In this document: piece after piece, positions 47,039 through 58,871 of the stretch
How the letters are laid out: the number at the start of each line of letters is the position of its first letter
How positions within the stretch are numbered: the stretch's first letter is position 1
Assembly: GCF_003671765.1 (NCBI RefSeq)
Contig: NZ_QPIB01000008.1
Location: forward strand, 1-64,000
DNA: 64,000 nucleotides
Direction: 5' to 3'
DNA from: Xenophilus sp. E41
GTDB lineage: Bacteria; Pseudomonadota; Gammaproteobacteria; Burkholderiales; Burkholderiaceae_C
The notes under the pieces: model-generated
What the model saw: the letters and a program-made list of their open reading frames with translations, nothing else
Told to the model about the DNA's origin: nothing
Databases searched by the model: none
Translations under genes and position numbers: made by a program

Positions 47039-47758
47039 ATGGACGACCCCATTCTTACCATCGAAGAAAGAGAAGCGATCAACGGTGGTCGCTGGTTCAC
47101 ATCACTTTCACCCTCGCTGCGGCACGACATCCTCCGATGCGCTTTCGTCAGACGCTACAAGGACGGCGAACTCATCGCCGCACGCGGCGATCCACCCGAC
47201 TCGTGGATCGCCTGCGCGAAGGGCGCAGTGCGCGTGAGTTCCACGGCCGTGTCGGGCAAGCAGGTCACGCTGACCTACGTCGAGCCGGGCATCTGGTTCG
47301 GCGACGTGGCGATGTTCGACGGGGACCGTCGCACGCACGACGCCTATGCGCATGGCGAGACCACCATCCTGTGCGTCGCGCGCGCCGACTTCCAGAAGAT
47401 CCTGTCCTCGCACGTCGAGCTGTACGAAGCATTGATGCGCCTGCAGGCGCGGCGCATCCGCACATTGTTCGGGCTGGTGGAAGACCTCAACACCCTGCCC
47501 TTGCGCGCACGCCTGGCCAAGCAGCTGGTGCACCTGGTGCGCAGCTACGGGGTGCCCAACCTGGCCGACGGCAGCCAGACACGCATCGGCCTGCAGCTGG
47601 CGCAGGAAGAGCTGGCGCAACTGCTCGGCGCTTCGCGCCAGCGCGTCAACCAGGAACTGAAATCGATGGAGCGCGAAGGTGCGATCCGCATCGAGCCGGC
47701 AGGCCTCGTGGTGCTCGACCGGGATGCGCTCATGCGCATCTCGCAGGCCGACGACTGA
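47039..47758 (+). CDS. Crp/Fnr-family transcriptional regulator
   Basis: This encodes 239 residues from ATG 47039 (MDDPILTIEEREAINGGRWF). A cyclic-nucleotide-type beta barrel (KDGELIAARGDPPDSWIACA, then GIWFGDVAMFDGDRRTHDA) is followed by a dimer helix. The C-terminal HTH reads QEELAQLLGASRQRVNQELK. There is no Fnr [4Fe-4S] cysteine cluster. It sits inside an acyl-CoA gene run, 83 bp after the hydratase and 39 bp before the kinase-like gene, so local regulation of fatty-acid genes is likely. Confidence 0.92.
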   Translation: MDDPILTIEEREAINGGRWFTSLSPSLRHDILRCAFVRRYKDGELIAARGDPPDSWIACAKGAVRVSSTAVSGKQVTLTYVEPGIWFGDVAMFDGDRRTHDAYAHGETTILCVARADFQKILSSHVELYEALMRLQARRIRTLFGLVEDLNTLPLRARLAKQLVHLVRSYGVPNLADGSQTRIGLQLAQEELAQLLGASRQRVNQELKSMEREGAIRIEPAGLVVLDRDALMRISQADD

Positions 47759-47797
47759 CGCATGCGGCGCCCTGAACGAACAACAAGCTTTCGAGAC

Positions 47798-48904
47798 ATG
47801 ACGCAGGATTTCAGCAACTTCATCGGCACGCGCGCCGTCTCCTCCCAGCATGCCTTCGACACCGAGGCGCTGGCCGGCTGGCTGAGCACGCATCTCGATG
47901 GCTTCCAGGGCCCGCTGACGGTCGAGATGTTCAAGGGCGGGCAGTCGAACCCCACCTACAAGCTGGTCACGCCGCAGCGCAGCTACGTGATGCGCGCCAA
48001 GCCAGGCCCGGTCGCCAGGCTGCTGCCCTCCGCGCATGCCATCGAGCGCGAATACAAGGTCATGAAGGGCCTGGCCGGCACCGACGTGCCCGTGCCCGCC
48101 ATGTACTGCCTGTGCGAGGACGAATCCGTCATTGGCCGCGCCTTCTACGTCATGGAGTGCATGGAAGGCCGCGTGCTCTGGGACCAGTCGCTGCCCGGCT
48201 TCAGCAACGCCGAACGCGCGGCCTACTACGACGAGATGAACCGCGTCATCGCGGCCCTGCACACGGTCGACTTCGCCGCGCGCGGCCTGGCCGACTACGG
48301 CAAGCCCGGCAACTACTTCGAGCGGCAGATCGGTCGCTGGAGCAAGCAGTACAAGGCCTCGGCCGACGGTGCCGGCGAACTGTCGCAGCCCATCGAGGAG
48401 ATGGAGCGCCTGATCGACTGGCTGCCCACGCACATGCCGGCCAGCGCGCGCGACGAGAGCAAGGTCTCGATCGTGCACGGCGACTACCGCCTGGACAACG
48501 TGATGTTCCATGCGACCGAGCCGCGCATCATCGCCGTGCTCGACTGGGAGCTGTCGACGCTGGGCCATCCGCTTGCCGACTTCAGCTACCACTGCATGTC
48601 GTGGCACATGCCGCCCACGACGGGGCGCGGCATCGGTGGCGTCGACGTCGCCTCGCTCGGCATCCCGACCGAGGCCGAGTACATCCGCCGCTACTGCGAG
48701 CGCACCCGCATCAGCACACCCGAGGCGCTCGCGCCCGACTGGAACTTCTACCAGGCCTACAACCTGTTCCGCATGGCCGCCATCCTGCAAGGCATCGCCA
48801 AGCGGGTCGAGGCGGGCACGGCCTCGAGCGAGCAGGCCGTGGCTTCCGCGCGCGGCGCGCGGCCCATGGCCGCGATGGCCTGGCAGTTCGCCCAGAAGGC
48901 GTAA
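47798..48904 (+). CDS. Aminoglycoside phosphotransferase-like kinase (ACAD10/11 N-domain type)
   Basis: This encodes 368 residues from ATG 47798 ([20 protein letters not shown]). The APH fold has [20 protein letters not shown] in the nucleotide lobe, the catalytic loop [16 protein letters not shown] and the metal Asp in [17 protein letters not shown]. The same domain is fused to acyl-CoA dehydrogenase in human ACAD10/11, where it phosphorylates 4-hydroxyacyl-CoAs. Here the dehydrogenase is the next gene (37 bp), which supports that role. It is not an antibiotic-resistance gene. Confidence 0.93.
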   Translation: MTQDFSNFIGTRAVSSQHAFDTEALAGWLSTHLDGFQGPLTVEMFKGGQSNPTYKLVTPQRSYVMRAKPGPVARLLPSAHAIEREYKVMKGLAGTDVPVPAMYCLCEDESVIGRAFYVMECMEGRVLWDQSLPGFSNAERAAYYDEMNRVIAALHTVDFAARGLADYGKPGNYFERQIGRWSKQYKASADGAGELSQPIEEMERLIDWLPTHMPASARDESKVSIVHGDYRLDNVMFHATEPRIIAVLDWELSTLGHPLADFSYHCMSWHMPPTTGRGIGGVDVASLGIPTEAEYIRRYCERTRISTPEALAPDWNFYQAYNLFRMAAILQGIAKRVEAGTASSEQAVASARGARPMAAMAWQFAQKA

Positions 48905-48941
48905 CGCCTTTCCCACTCCCTACCCCACCCCAGGAGACACC

Positions 48942-50213
48942 ATGGACTTCGACTTTTCGGCCAAAACCAAGGAGCTCCAGAAGCGCGTGAGCGACTTCAT
49001 GGACGAGCACATCTTCCCGGCCGAAGCCGAGTACACGGCCGAGCTGGCCGCCAACACGGCGGCGGGCAAGCGCTGGTCCGCGCTCCAGGTCATCGAGCGC
49101 CTGAAGGAAAAGGCGCGTGCACAGGACCTCTGGAACCTGTTCCTGCCCAACGACACGGCGGAGATCGCCAAGAAGAAGGGCGGCGGCCTGACCAACATGG
49201 AATACGCACCGCTGGCCGAGCTGATGGGCCGCGTGCCATGGGCCTCGGAGGTCTTCAACTGCTCGGCGCCCGACACCGGCAACATGGAAACCATCGCCCG
49301 CTACGGCACCGACGAGCACCGCGAACGCTGGCTGCAGCCGCTGCTCGACGGCAAGATCCGCTCGGCTTTCGCGATGACCGAGCCCGAAGTCGCCTCGAGC
49401 GATGCGACCAACATCTGCACCCGCATCGAGCGCCAGGGTGACGAGTACGTCATCAACGGCCACAAGTGGTGGATCTCCGGTGCGGCCGATCCGCGCTGCG
49501 CGGTGTTCATCACCATGGGCAAGAGCGACCCTGAAGCCCCCAAGCACTCGCAGCAGAGCATGGTGCTGGTGCCGGCCGACGCCAAGGGCATCCGCATCGT
49601 GCGCCCGCTCAACGTGATGGGCTACGACGACGCGCCGCATGGCCACGTCGAGATGTACTTCGAGAATGTGCGCGTGCCGGTCTCCGACATCCTGCTGGGC
49701 GAGGGACGCGGCTTCGAGATCGCCCAGGGCCGCCTCGGCCCCGGTCGCATCCACCATTGCATGCGCCTGATCGGGCTGGCCGAGCGCGCGCTCGAACTGA
49801 TGTGCCGACGCGCGTCCTCGCGCGTGGCCTTCGGCAAGACGGTGGCGCAGCAGACCGTGACGCAGGAGCGCATCGCCGAGGCGCGCTGCAAGATCGACAT
49901 GGCCCGCCTGCTCACGCTCAAGGCCGCGTGGCTGATGGACGTGGCCGGCAACAAGGTGGCCAAGAGCGAAATCGCCATGATCAAGGTGGTGGCGCCCAGC
50001 ATGGCCTGCCAGGTGATCGACTGGGCCATGCAGGTCCATGGCGGCGGCGGCATGTGCGACGACTTCCCGCTCGCCTACGCCTACGCGCAGGCTCGCACGC
50101 TGCGCTTCGCCGACGGCCCGGACGAGGTGCACCGCAACGCGATCGCCAAGTGGGAGCTGGGCAAGTACTCGACGGACAAGCGCGAAAGCGCGCCGCCGGT
50201 CACGCGCTTCTGA
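48942..50213 (+). CDS. Acyl-CoA dehydrogenase (ACAD10/11-like)
   Basis: This encodes 423 residues starting [20 protein letters not shown]. Flavin and substrate motifs are [34 protein letters not shown] and [20 protein letters not shown], with the C-terminal [21 protein letters not shown]. It introduces the alpha-beta double bond. Paired with the preceding APH-type kinase, it matches bacterial catabolism of 4-hydroxy acids. AGGAG is 9 nt upstream of the ATG. Transcription probably ends in repeat copy e. Confidence 0.96.
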   Translation: MDFDFSAKTKELQKRVSDFMDEHIFPAEAEYTAELAANTAAGKRWSALQVIERLKEKARAQDLWNLFLPNDTAEIAKKKGGGLTNMEYAPLAELMGRVPWASEVFNCSAPDTGNMETIARYGTDEHRERWLQPLLDGKIRSAFAMTEPEVASSDATNICTRIERQGDEYVINGHKWWISGAADPRCAVFITMGKSDPEAPKHSQQSMVLVPADAKGIRIVRPLNVMGYDDAPHGHVEMYFENVRVPVSDILLGEGRGFEIAQGRLGPGRIHHCMRLIGLAERALELMCRRASSRVAFGKTVAQQTVTQERIAEARCKIDMARLLTLKAAWLMDVAGNKVAKSEIAMIKVVAPSMACQVIDWAMQVHGGGGMCDDFPLAYAYAQARTLRFADGPDEVHRNAIAKWELGKYSTDKRESAPPVTRF

Positions 50214-50228
50214 GCTGCCCCGTCGGCT

Positions 50229-50284
50229 TGCTATATTTTCCATAGCATCTGCCGCCCGCCCCGCAAGGGCCGGCGGCATTTTTC
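50229..50284 (+). repeat. GCTAT/ATAGC dispersed repeat, copy e (terminator-like)
   Basis: It reads tgctatattttccatagcat, then ctgccgcccgccccgcaagggccggcgg, ending atttttctt. The gccgcc/ggcggc hairpin plus T tract directly after the acyl-CoA dehydrogenase gene can work as its terminator. Confidence 0.75.
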
Positions 50285-50858
50285 TTATGGAAACCCGCCG
50301 TCGTCCAGGCCGGGAGCAGCTTGGATCGGATTCGGGCACGACCACGATGCCCCTGCCATGGCGCTCGAACTGCGCCATGTATTGCTCGGCCGCCTCCACC
50401 GACTGGCCCAGTCGCCAGCAGTGGCAGTTGATATCGGGCACTTCCCAGTACACGGGGCCACGTGGCCCAGCAAACTGCGTGGCTCGATGTTCGGTCGTCG
50501 GCCACTTCGGGCGACCACTTGCCGTAGGTCGCGCGCAGGAAGACCCGGCCGTCGCGGCTGTCGCGGCGGATGAGGCCGTCGGCGCGGATGATCTGCTCGC
50601 GAACGTCGCCCCCCGGCCACGTAGTAGGGCATGTCGGGGTGGTCGTAGGTGTGCTTGCCGATGATGTGGCCCGCCGCATGCAGGCCGGCCAGCGCGTCGG
50701 GACGCTGCTCGGCGCACTTGCCAACGACGAAGAAGGTCGCACCCACGCCCCGCTCGGCGAGGAAGTTGCCGATGGCTGCGCTATCCGAACCCGGGCCGTC
50801 GTGTTGGGGAGGCACAGCGTGCGCTCGGGCAGGCGCAGGCCGGCGATGCTGCCGCGTT
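50285..50858 (-). pseudogene. Decayed polysaccharide deacetylase (NodB-like)
   Basis: Three frames must be joined. From about 50790, one reads AAIGNFLAERGVGATFFVVG and IIGKHTYDHPDMPYYVAGG. The next reads DVREQIIRADGLIRRDSRDG and FLRATYGKWSPEVADD. A third reads VYWEVPDINCHCWRLGQSVE and YMAQFERHGRGIVV. The first metal motif, usually TFDDGPG, is reduced to an out-of-frame remnant (HDGPG), so catalysis is lost. Such enzymes deacetylate or deformylate cell-surface sugars. It lies directly downstream of a decayed glycosyltransferase and was probably in its operon. Confidence 0.85.
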
Positions 50859-51361
50859 CTAGCAAGGCTGCCCTGCCTGTTCGCCCCGGGAAAACCGTGG
50901 GCCGACGACGCGTTCGAACACGCCCAGGTACTGGCTGGCCACATGCGGGCGCATGTGGCGGTCCAGGAACAGACCGCGCTCCGATGTGCTGGGCTCGCCC
51001 TCGTCCAGCGCGCGTTCGAGCAGTGGGTGCAGCGCCACCCGGTCGCCCGTGGAGAAAGTGTCCGCGTGGCCGGCCACAGCTTCCGGCAGGCCGCTGGCCT
51101 ACGAGACGATCATGCGACACCCGCAGGCCGGGCCTTCGAGCGCGACGATGCCGAAGCCTTCGGGGCCCATCGAGGGCACGACCATCGTGCGGTTGCCGAT
51201 TGAGGCAGCGTGCGAGGGGCTCGCGCGTCGTCCTGCGCCTGTCGGGTCACCACCTTGACTTGGTCGCCGGCCCGTACGAACCCGGCGGACAGCATGCGGG
51301 TGTGGTTCGCGATGTTGCCGACAGCCGGGTAGAAAACCGAGCTGTGGATGAGAATCTTCAC
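50859..51361 (-). pseudogene. Decayed family 4 glycosyltransferase
   Basis: A GTG at 51361 begins MKILIHSSVFYPAVGNIANH and RMLSAGFVRAGDQVKVVTRQ, a clean GT4 N-terminus. After about 45 codons the frame changes and jumps to the C-terminal nucleotide-sugar site (PSMGPEGFGIVALEGPACGC). It then changes frame again to VAGHADTFSTGDRVALHPLL and the stop at 50859. About 200 residues between are absent. It is a non-functional remnant, adjacent to the decayed deacetylase, which suggests loss of a surface-glycan locus. Confidence 0.82.
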
Positions 51362-51588
51362 TGCCTTCGCGCCTCCACCTCTCGTTGAACATAGCGAGCA
51401 CGCCAGACTTGCAGCAGTTGTGGGAAGCTGTCCTCTGTGAAGCGTGTAGAGAACTGTTAAGGATTCGCATAGACGAAAGCGTCCGCTGCATCGCCGGGCG
51501 GCGGCGAGCTGCCGACGAGCGCGCACACGCGGGCAAGGCGATGGCCCGGCACAGTCGGCACGCGACGCCGCCGGAGTTCTTCCGCGCC

Positions 51589-51640
51589 GCTATATTTTTG
51601 ATAGCTGCTGCACCGACTTGGCAGGCTTGCAGGGCGCTTT
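51589..51640 (+). repeat. GCTAT/ATAGC dispersed repeat, copy f
   Basis: It reads gctatatttttgatagctgc, then tgcaccgacttggcaggcttgcagggcgc. The inverted arm is intact and the distal hairpin is degenerate. It occupies the end of a 282-bp stretch (51362-51643) in which I see no gene, next to the acetyltransferase stop. Confidence 0.7.
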
Positions 51641-51643
51641 CTG

Positions 51644-52123
51644 TTAAAGCGGCTTCTGCAGGAACAGCGCCGCACCGAACGCCGGATCCAGCTGATAACC
51701 AGCGAACCCTTCGCGCACATAGGCCTGCAGCGCCGACCGATTCCCCGAAAGCACCTCGAGCGTGAGCTTGCACGCGCCCCGTCGACGCGCTTCTTCCTCC
51801 ACACGCGCCAGCATGCGATGCGCCACACGCTGGCCGCGATGACCGGCGTTCACGACCACGTCGTGCACGTTGACGAGGGGCCGGCAAGCGAAGGTGGAAA
51901 AACCCTCCATGCAGTTGATGAGGCCAATGGGCTGATCGGCGTCGAAGGCCAGGACGCTGAAGGCTTGCGGTCGCTGGGCAAGCGCCTGGGGCAACGCGGC
52001 CTTGACGGCCGGGTCCAGCGGTGTGCCTCCACCGGCCGGGTCGCAGGCGTACTGGTCCAGGAGCTCCACCAACCAGCGGGCATGCACGGGGTTGCAGTAG
52101 TCGGCTAGGCAAATCTCGATCAC
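51644..52123 (-). CDS. GNAT-family N-acetyltransferase
   Basis: This encodes 159 residues starting MIEICLADYCNPVHARWLVE. Acetyl-CoA motif A is VHDVVVNAGHRGQRVAHRML and motif B TLEVLSGNRSALQAYVREGF, with the conserved Tyr. GNATs that begin with DY-N-P-HA are frequent in proteobacteria; the substrate is unknown. It is 171 bp downstream of glmM on the same strand; that gap shows no gene. Confidence 0.88.
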   Translation of the reverse strand: MIEICLADYCNPVHARWLVELLDQYACDPAGGGTPLDPAVKAALPQALAQRPQAFSVLAFDADQPIGLINCMEGFSTFACRPLVNVHDVVVNAGHRGQRVAHRMLARVEEEARRRGACKLTLEVLSGNRSALQAYVREGFAGYQLDPAFGAALFLQKPL

Positions 52124-52294
52124 ACGGGCTCCAGAAAAAGACGCGGCAAGTGCTGTACCGTCGTGCCGGCATGCGCATCGCCGGCCAGGCCCGAGCCTAC
52201 CCGCAAAAGACGGCCTGCCAAACTTGCTTTGTGAAGCCGCGCGTAGGTCGGCTCTGGACGGCCTGGACCCGTGCGGCCGGCATGGACGGTGCCT

Positions 52295-53647
52295 TCAGCG
52301 CGCCGTCGGCGCCGTGGCGGGTTCCAAGGTGGCTGCGATGCGCCGCGCACAGGCCTCGGCCTGCGCGGCATCGCGCGCCTCGACCATGACACGCAGCAGC
52401 GGCTCGGTGCCGCTCGCCCGGATCAGCACACGGCCGGCGTCACCCAGCTCCGCCTCCGCCTGCGCCGTCGCCTGGGCGAGCGCGGCGCTGCTCTTCCAGT
52501 CCTGGCCCTCGGCGAGGCGCACGTTGATCAGCGTCTGGGGAAAGAGCCGCACGCCGCCCAGCAAATCGGCGACGCCCTTGCCGCTGCGCACCACGGCCTG
52601 CAGCACCTGCAGGGCGCTCACGAGGCCATCGCCGGTCGTGTGTCGGTCCAGCGCCAGCAGGTGACCCGAGCCCTCGCCACCCAGCAGCCAGCCACGGCGG
52701 TCGAGTTCCTCGAGCACGTAGCGGTCGCCGACCTTGGCGCGCACGAACTCCACCTCGGCCCGCCTGAAAGCCATCTCCACCGCCTTGTTGGTCATCAGCG
52801 TGCCCACCACGCCCACGGGCTTCTCGCCGCGCGCGATGCGGTCGGCCGCCATGAGGTAGAGCAGCTCGTCGCCGTTGAACAGGCGCCCGCTGGCGTCGAC
52901 CAGTTGCAGGCGGTCCGCGTCGCCGTCCAGCGCGATGCCGTAGTCGGCGCCCTGCGCCTTCACGGCCTCGATCAGGGCCTCGGGATGGGTGGCACCCACG
53001 CCCTTGTTGATGTTCAGGCCGTCGGGCTGCACGCCAATGCTGGTCACGTCGGCCCCGAGTTCGTGGAAGACGTTGGGCGCCACCTGGTAGGCTGCCCCGT
53101 GGGCCGCGTCGACGACCAGCTTCAGCCCGCGCAGACTGAGGTCGTTGGGAAAGGTGCTCTTGCAGAACTCGATGTAGCGGCCCGCGGCATCGTCGAGCCG
53201 CCGCGCGCGGCCGAGGGCAGCCGAATCGACCCACAGGGGCGGTTCGGCCAGTGCCGCTTCCACGGCCTCTTCCCACTCGTCGCTGAGCTTGGTGCCTTGC
53301 GCGCTGAAGAACTTGATGCCGTTGTCGGGATAGGCGTTGTGGCTGGCGCTGATGACCACGCCCAGGCTCGCACGCTGCGCACGCGTCAGGTAGGCGACGC
53401 CGGGCGTGGGCAGCGGGCCGAGCAGCACGACGTTGACGCCGGCGGAGTTGAAGCCCGATTCGAGGGCCGATTCCAGCATGTAGCCCGAGATGCGGGTGTC
53501 CTTGCCGATCAGCACCGTCGGGCGCGCCTCGGTGCGCTTGAGGACGCGGCCCACGGCATGCGCCAGGCGCAGCACGAAGTCCGGGGTGATGGGTGCCTTG
53601 CCCACGGTGCCGCGGATGCCGTCGGTGCCGAAATACTGTCGTGTCAT
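52295..53647 (-). CDS. glmM: Phosphoglucosamine mutase
   Basis: This encodes 450 residues starting [20 protein letters not shown]. The catalytic serine is in [20 protein letters not shown]. The metal loop reads [15 protein letters not shown], and the phosphate-binding loop near the C-terminus is [19 protein letters not shown]. It converts GlcN-6-P to GlcN-1-P for peptidoglycan and LPS. Its ATG overlaps the folP stop by ATGA. Confidence 0.98.
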   Translation of the reverse strand: MTRQYFGTDGIRGTVGKAPITPDFVLRLAHAVGRVLKRTEARPTVLIGKDTRISGYMLESALESGFNSAGVNVVLLGPLPTPGVAYLTRAQRASLGVVISASHNAYPDNGIKFFSAQGTKLSDEWEEAVEAALAEPPLWVDSAALGRARRLDDAAGRYIEFCKSTFPNDLSLRGLKLVVDAAHGAAYQVAPNVFHELGADVTSIGVQPDGLNINKGVGATHPEALIEAVKAQGADYGIALDGDADRLQLVDASGRLFNGDELLYLMAADRIARGEKPVGVVGTLMTNKAVEMAFRRAEVEFVRAKVGDRYVLEELDRRGWLLGGEGSGHLLALDRHTTGDGLVSALQVLQAVVRSGKGVADLLGGVRLFPQTLINVRLAEGQDWKSSAALAQATAQAEAELGDAGRVLIRASGTEPLLRVMVEARDAAQAEACARRIAATLEPATAPTAR

Positions 53648-54540
53648 CGTTCTTGCCTTTCCCGTCCTTGTTCTGCTGTGCCTTCGCTCGCCGCATCCTC
53701 CGCAGCCTGCCAGACCGCCAGCGCCTGCACCGTCGGCCGCACATCATGCACGCGCACGATGCGCGCGCCCCGCTCCACCGCCATGAGCGCGGCGGCGAAG
53801 CTGGGCACCATGCGCTCTGCCGGCGACTCGAGGCCGGTGACCGCCCCGAGCGAGGACTTTCGGGACCAGCCGGCCAGCAGGGGGAAGCCCGCGCCGAGCA
53901 GCTCGCGCTGCCGCGCGAGCAGCGCGAAATTCTGCGCCACCGTCTTGCCGAAGCCGATGCCAGGATCGAGCACGATGCGAGCCGAATCGACTCCCAGCGC
54001 GCATGCCGCCTGCGCAGCCTGCTCCAGAAACGATAGCACCTGGGGCACGACATCGCCCTGCATGGGCGCCGTCTGCATGGTCTGCGGATCTCGGTGCATG
54101 TGCATCAGGCACACCCCGCACGACGGATGGGCGGCGACCGCCTCGGCCGCACCCGGACGGCGCAGCGCCCAGACGTCGTTCACGATGTCGGCGCCCAGGT
54201 CGAGCGCCGCGCGCATCACCTCGGGCTTGTAGGTGTCGACGGAGATCGGTACGCCGAGTCGCACCGCCTCACGGACCACCGGCAGCACGCGCGCCAGTTC
54301 CTCCTCCAACGGCACCGCCGGGCTGCCCGGCCGCGTCGACTCGCCGCCGATGTCGAGGATGTCGGCGCCCTCGGTCAGCAGTGCCTCGCAGTGCCGAAGG
54401 GCCGCGAACGCGGATTCGTGCGCACCACCGTCGGAGAACGAATCCGGCGTGACGTTGACGATGCCCATCACCCGCGGGCGGCGCAGATCGATCCGATGCC
54501 GGGCGGTCTGCCACACGGCGTCCGGCCGCGGAACCGTCAT
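53644..54540 (-). CDS. folP: Dihydropteroate synthase
   Basis: This encodes 298 residues from ATG 54540 ([20 protein letters not shown]). Pterin and pABA motifs are [60 protein letters not shown] and the C-terminal [15 protein letters not shown]. It makes dihydropteroate and is the sulfonamide target. It is in the conserved ftsH-folP-glmM order; a hairpin separates it from ftsH. Confidence 0.97.
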   Translation of the reverse strand: MTVPRPDAVWQTARHRIDLRRPRVMGIVNVTPDSFSDGGAHESAFAALRHCEALLTEGADILDIGGESTRPGSPAVPLEEELARVLPVVREAVRLGVPISVDTYKPEVMRAALDLGADIVNDVWALRRPGAAEAVAAHPSCGVCLMHMHRDPQTMQTAPMQGDVVPQVLSFLEQAAQAACALGVDSARIVLDPGIGFGKTVAQNFALLARQRELLGAGFPLLAGWSRKSSLGAVTGLESPAERMVPSFAAALMAVERGARIVRVHDVRPTVQALAVWQAAEDAASEGTAEQGRERQER

Positions 54541-54562
54541 GTGCCGATCCCGGGCGAGAGAA

Positions 54563-54586
54563 AGAAAAACGGGGCCGAAGCCCCGT
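54563..54586 (-). terminator. Terminator between ftsH and folP
   Basis: On the minus strand acggggc-ttcg-gccccgt forms a 7-bp stem with a TTCG tetraloop, followed by tttttctttc. It should end or attenuate ftsH transcripts before folP. Confidence 0.85.
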
Positions 54587-54607
54587 CGTGCTGGCGCAGC
54601 GCCACGC

Positions 54608-56524
<1,917 letters not shown>

Positions 56525-56712
56525 ACGAAGCTCCAGTCGATGACGGACGTGTGACGCGACACGCCCGATAGGCAGTCAGTTGCGACCCATTTTAGGCTTT
56601 TCAAGCTGCGAAAAGCCGTGAATTCCCTATGGGGACCATAGCAGCGGGGCTTTCGCACGCGGGCTCGGCACGAGCACCGACACGATGGGTGCGACGCCCG
56701 TATCCGTCTGTT

Positions 56713-57387
56713 TCAGGCCCCCGCCTGCGCCTTCAGGCCGATCCCGACCAGGAAGGTCTCGGACGACCTGTCACGCGACGCCTTGGGCTTGAACGGTTTC
56801 ACAACACGGAAATTGGCACGAAAGAGGCGCACCAGTTCGTCGTATCCCGCGCCGTGGAACACCTTCGCCACGAGCGCGCCCTCCGCACGCAGGTGTTGAA
56901 CCGCGAAATCGACGGCGAGTTCCACCAGGTGCGAGATCCGCGCCGCATCGGCCGACCCGATCCCCGACAGGTTGGGGGCCATGTCCGAGACGACCACATC
57001 GACCGGGCGGCCACCGACGGCAGCTTCCAGCCGGGCCAGCACCTCAGGCTCTCGGAAATCGCCATGGAGGAAGGTCACGCCCTCGATGGGCTCCATGGGA
57101 AGGATGTCCAGCGAGACGATGGCGCCGTGGAGCGTCCCGGCGGCTGCCCCCGCAGGCGCGAGGCGCCGGCGCACGTACTGGCTCCAGGCGCCTGGCGTCG
57201 ACCCCAGGTCGACCACCACCTGGCCGGGCTTGATCAGGCCCAGCGCCTCGTCGATCTCCTTGAGCTTGTAGGCGGCCCTGGCCCGGTAGCCGTCCTTCTG
57301 GGCCTGCTTCACGTAGGGGTCGTTCACGTGGTCGTGCAGCCACGCCTTGTTGACTTTCTTGCCGGTGGTCTTGCTCTGGGTGCTCAT
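56713..57387 (-). CDS. rlmE: 23S rRNA 2'-O-ribose methyltransferase (Um2552)
   Basis: This encodes 224 residues from ATG 57387 ([20 protein letters not shown]). The catalytic tetrad Lys-Asp-Lys-Glu is represented by [42 protein letters not shown] and [12 protein letters not shown]. The SAM motif is [16 protein letters not shown]. It methylates U2552 of 23S rRNA late in 50S assembly. It is divergent from yhbY (118-bp gap), a conserved pairing. Confidence 0.96.
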   Translation of the reverse strand: MSTQSKTTGKKVNKAWLHDHVNDPYVKQAQKDGYRARAAYKLKEIDEALGLIKPGQVVVDLGSTPGAWSQYVRRRLAPAGAAAGTLHGAIVSLDILPMEPIEGVTFLHGDFREPEVLARLEAAVGGRPVDVVVSDMAPNLSGIGSADAARISHLVELAVDFAVQHLRAEGALVAKVFHGAGYDELVRLFRANFRVVKPFKPKASRDRSSETFLVGIGLKAQAGA

Positions 57388-57505
57388 GGGAGATGGGTGG
57401 CGCGATGCCTCGGGCGATTTGATCGGGCGCAAGGCCGCAGCGTGGACTTCGTCGCCAGGGGACGGTCGCGCCGGAAGACCGCGATGCTGGTTCGATAATA
57501 CGGGG

Positions 57506-57979
57506 ATGCCCGCCATCCAACTCACCCCCGCCCAGCGCAAGGCCCACCGTGCCGACGCGCATCACCTCGATCCGATCGTCATGGTCGGTGGCGACGGGCT
57601 CACCCCGGCCGTCAAGAAGGAAGCCGATGCGGCCCTGAAGGCGCACGGCCTGATCAAGATCCGCGTCTTCTCGGACGACCGCCTCGCCCGCGACGCCATG
57701 CTGGCCGAACTGGCCGACGAGCTGGGCGCCGCGCCCATCCAGCACATCGGCAAGCTCCTAGTCCTCTGGCGGCCCATGCCCGAGAAGGAGCGCAGCGTCG
57801 ACGAGGACCGCATGCCGGGCCCCAAGGACGTGAAGGTCATCAAGTACAGCAAGCGCGGCGGCCAGCGCCCCGAAGTGAAGATGCTGCGCGTGCTGGGCAA
57901 CCAGCGACTGACGCCGGGCGGCACCGTCAAGCGCGCCAAGCCCAAGCAGAAGTCGATCAAGAAGCGCCAGGCCGATTGA
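57506..57979 (+). CDS. yhbY: YhbY-family ribosome assembly RNA-binding protein
   Basis: This encodes 157 residues from ATG 57506 ([20 protein letters not shown]). The CRM domain reads [37 protein letters not shown] and [14 protein letters not shown], including the conserved G-x-x-G-like RNA loop. A basic C-terminal tail ([16 protein letters not shown]) about 60 residues longer than E. coli YhbY is typical of Burkholderiales. It acts on pre-50S particles. Confidence 0.95.
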   Translation: MPAIQLTPAQRKAHRADAHHLDPIVMVGGDGLTPAVKKEADAALKAHGLIKIRVFSDDRLARDAMLAELADELGAAPIQHIGKLLVLWRPMPEKERSVDEDRMPGPKDVKVIKYSKRGGQRPEVKMLRVLGNQRLTPGGTVKRAKPKQKSIKKRQAD

Positions 57980-57987
57980 AGCGCACG

Positions 57988-58737
57988 ATGAGCGGCCAGC
58001 GCCACATCCTGTGCATGAAATGGGGCACCAAGTACGGGCCCCACTACGTCAACCGCCTCTATGCGATGGTCCGCCGGCATCTGTCCGGCGACTTCAAGTT
58101 CGTGTGCCTGACCGACGACGCGACCGGCGTGCGTCCCGAGGTGCAGTGCCTGCCGATTCCGCCGCTGGCCATCGAGCTCGCACCGGGTCAACGCGACGGC
58201 GCCTGGAAGAAGCTCACCACCTTCGAGGCCGACCTGCACGGGTTGAAGGGCACCGCCCTCTTCCTCGACCTCGACGTCGTGGTGGTCGGTTCACTGGACG
58301 ACTTCTTCACCCAGCCCGGCCAGTTCCTGATCATCCATGACTACCCGCGCTTCTGGCGCTTCGGCGAGCGGATCGTGGGCAACTCCTCGGTCTACCGCTT
58401 CGAGATCGGGGCCCATGCCGACGTGCTGGCGAACTTCCGCGCGCACACCGATGCGATGCGTGCCAAGTACCGCAACGAGCAGGACTACCTCTCGCACTTC
58501 CTGCACGCGCAGGGCAAGCTGTCGTACTGGCCCGCGGCCTGGTGCCCCAGCTTCAAGTACCACGCCATCCCCGCCTGGCCCACCAACCACTGGAAGCCGC
58601 CCTTCGTGCCCAAGGGCGCACGCATCGTGATCTTCCATGGCGAGGTCAACCCGCCGGACGCCCTCGAAGGCAAGCGCAACAAGCGATTTGCCCACATCGA
58701 GCCGGCGACGTGGGTGGCTGAGCACTGGCGGGAATAA
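57988..58737 (+). CDS. Putative glycosyltransferase (DxD type)
   Basis: This encodes 249 residues from ATG 57988 (MSGQRHILCMKWGTKYGPHY). A TTG at 57976 overlapping the yhbY stop is an alternative. The motif GTALFLDLDVVVVGSLDDFF supplies the DxD metal/nucleotide-sugar site, and a later NEQDYLSHFL helix fits GT8/GT-A-like enzymes. The last part (NHWKPPFVPKGARIVIFHGE) is also family-like. Neighbouring genes do not reveal the acceptor; a cell-surface glycan is possible. Repeat DNA follows immediately. Confidence 0.82.
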   Translation: MSGQRHILCMKWGTKYGPHYVNRLYAMVRRHLSGDFKFVCLTDDATGVRPEVQCLPIPPLAIELAPGQRDGAWKKLTTFEADLHGLKGTALFLDLDVVVVGSLDDFFTQPGQFLIIHDYPRFWRFGERIVGNSSVYRFEIGAHADVLANFRAHTDAMRAKYRNEQDYLSHFLHAQGKLSYWPAAWCPSFKYHAIPAWPTNHWKPPFVPKGARIVIFHGEVNPPDALEGKRNKRFAHIEPATWVAEHWRE

Positions 58738-58741
58738 AAAA

Positions 58742-58860
58742 CGGACCTCCGTACGCGAAGAGCGCGAAGGTTTCGCGAAGGTCGCGAAAAAGTCAGATCT
58801 CTTTTTCTTGCTTTCGCGCTCTTCGCGAAACCTTCGCGTCCTTCGCGTACGGATGTCCGC
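58742..58860. repeat. GCGAAGG-rich long palindromic dispersed repeat, copy 2
   Basis: The left arm (cggacctccgtacgcgaaga, then gcgcgaaggtttcgcgaag) and right arm (cttcgcgaaaccttcgcgtc, then cttcgcgtacggatgtccg) are near-perfect inverted repeats of about 39 bp. They surround an AT-rich centre with ctttttcttg. It separates the convergent glycosyltransferase and Kdo hydroxylase genes. It is the same family as 5689-5801. Confidence 0.9.
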
Positions 58861-58871
58861 GTCCGCTTGCT

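Noticed and set aside
47108-50717. Leftward open frames of 602 and 668 codons opposite the Crp, kinase and acyl-CoA dehydrogenase genes
   Set aside because: His/Val/Gly-rich shadow text; only the part right of 50285 has meaning, as a segment of the decayed deacetylase.
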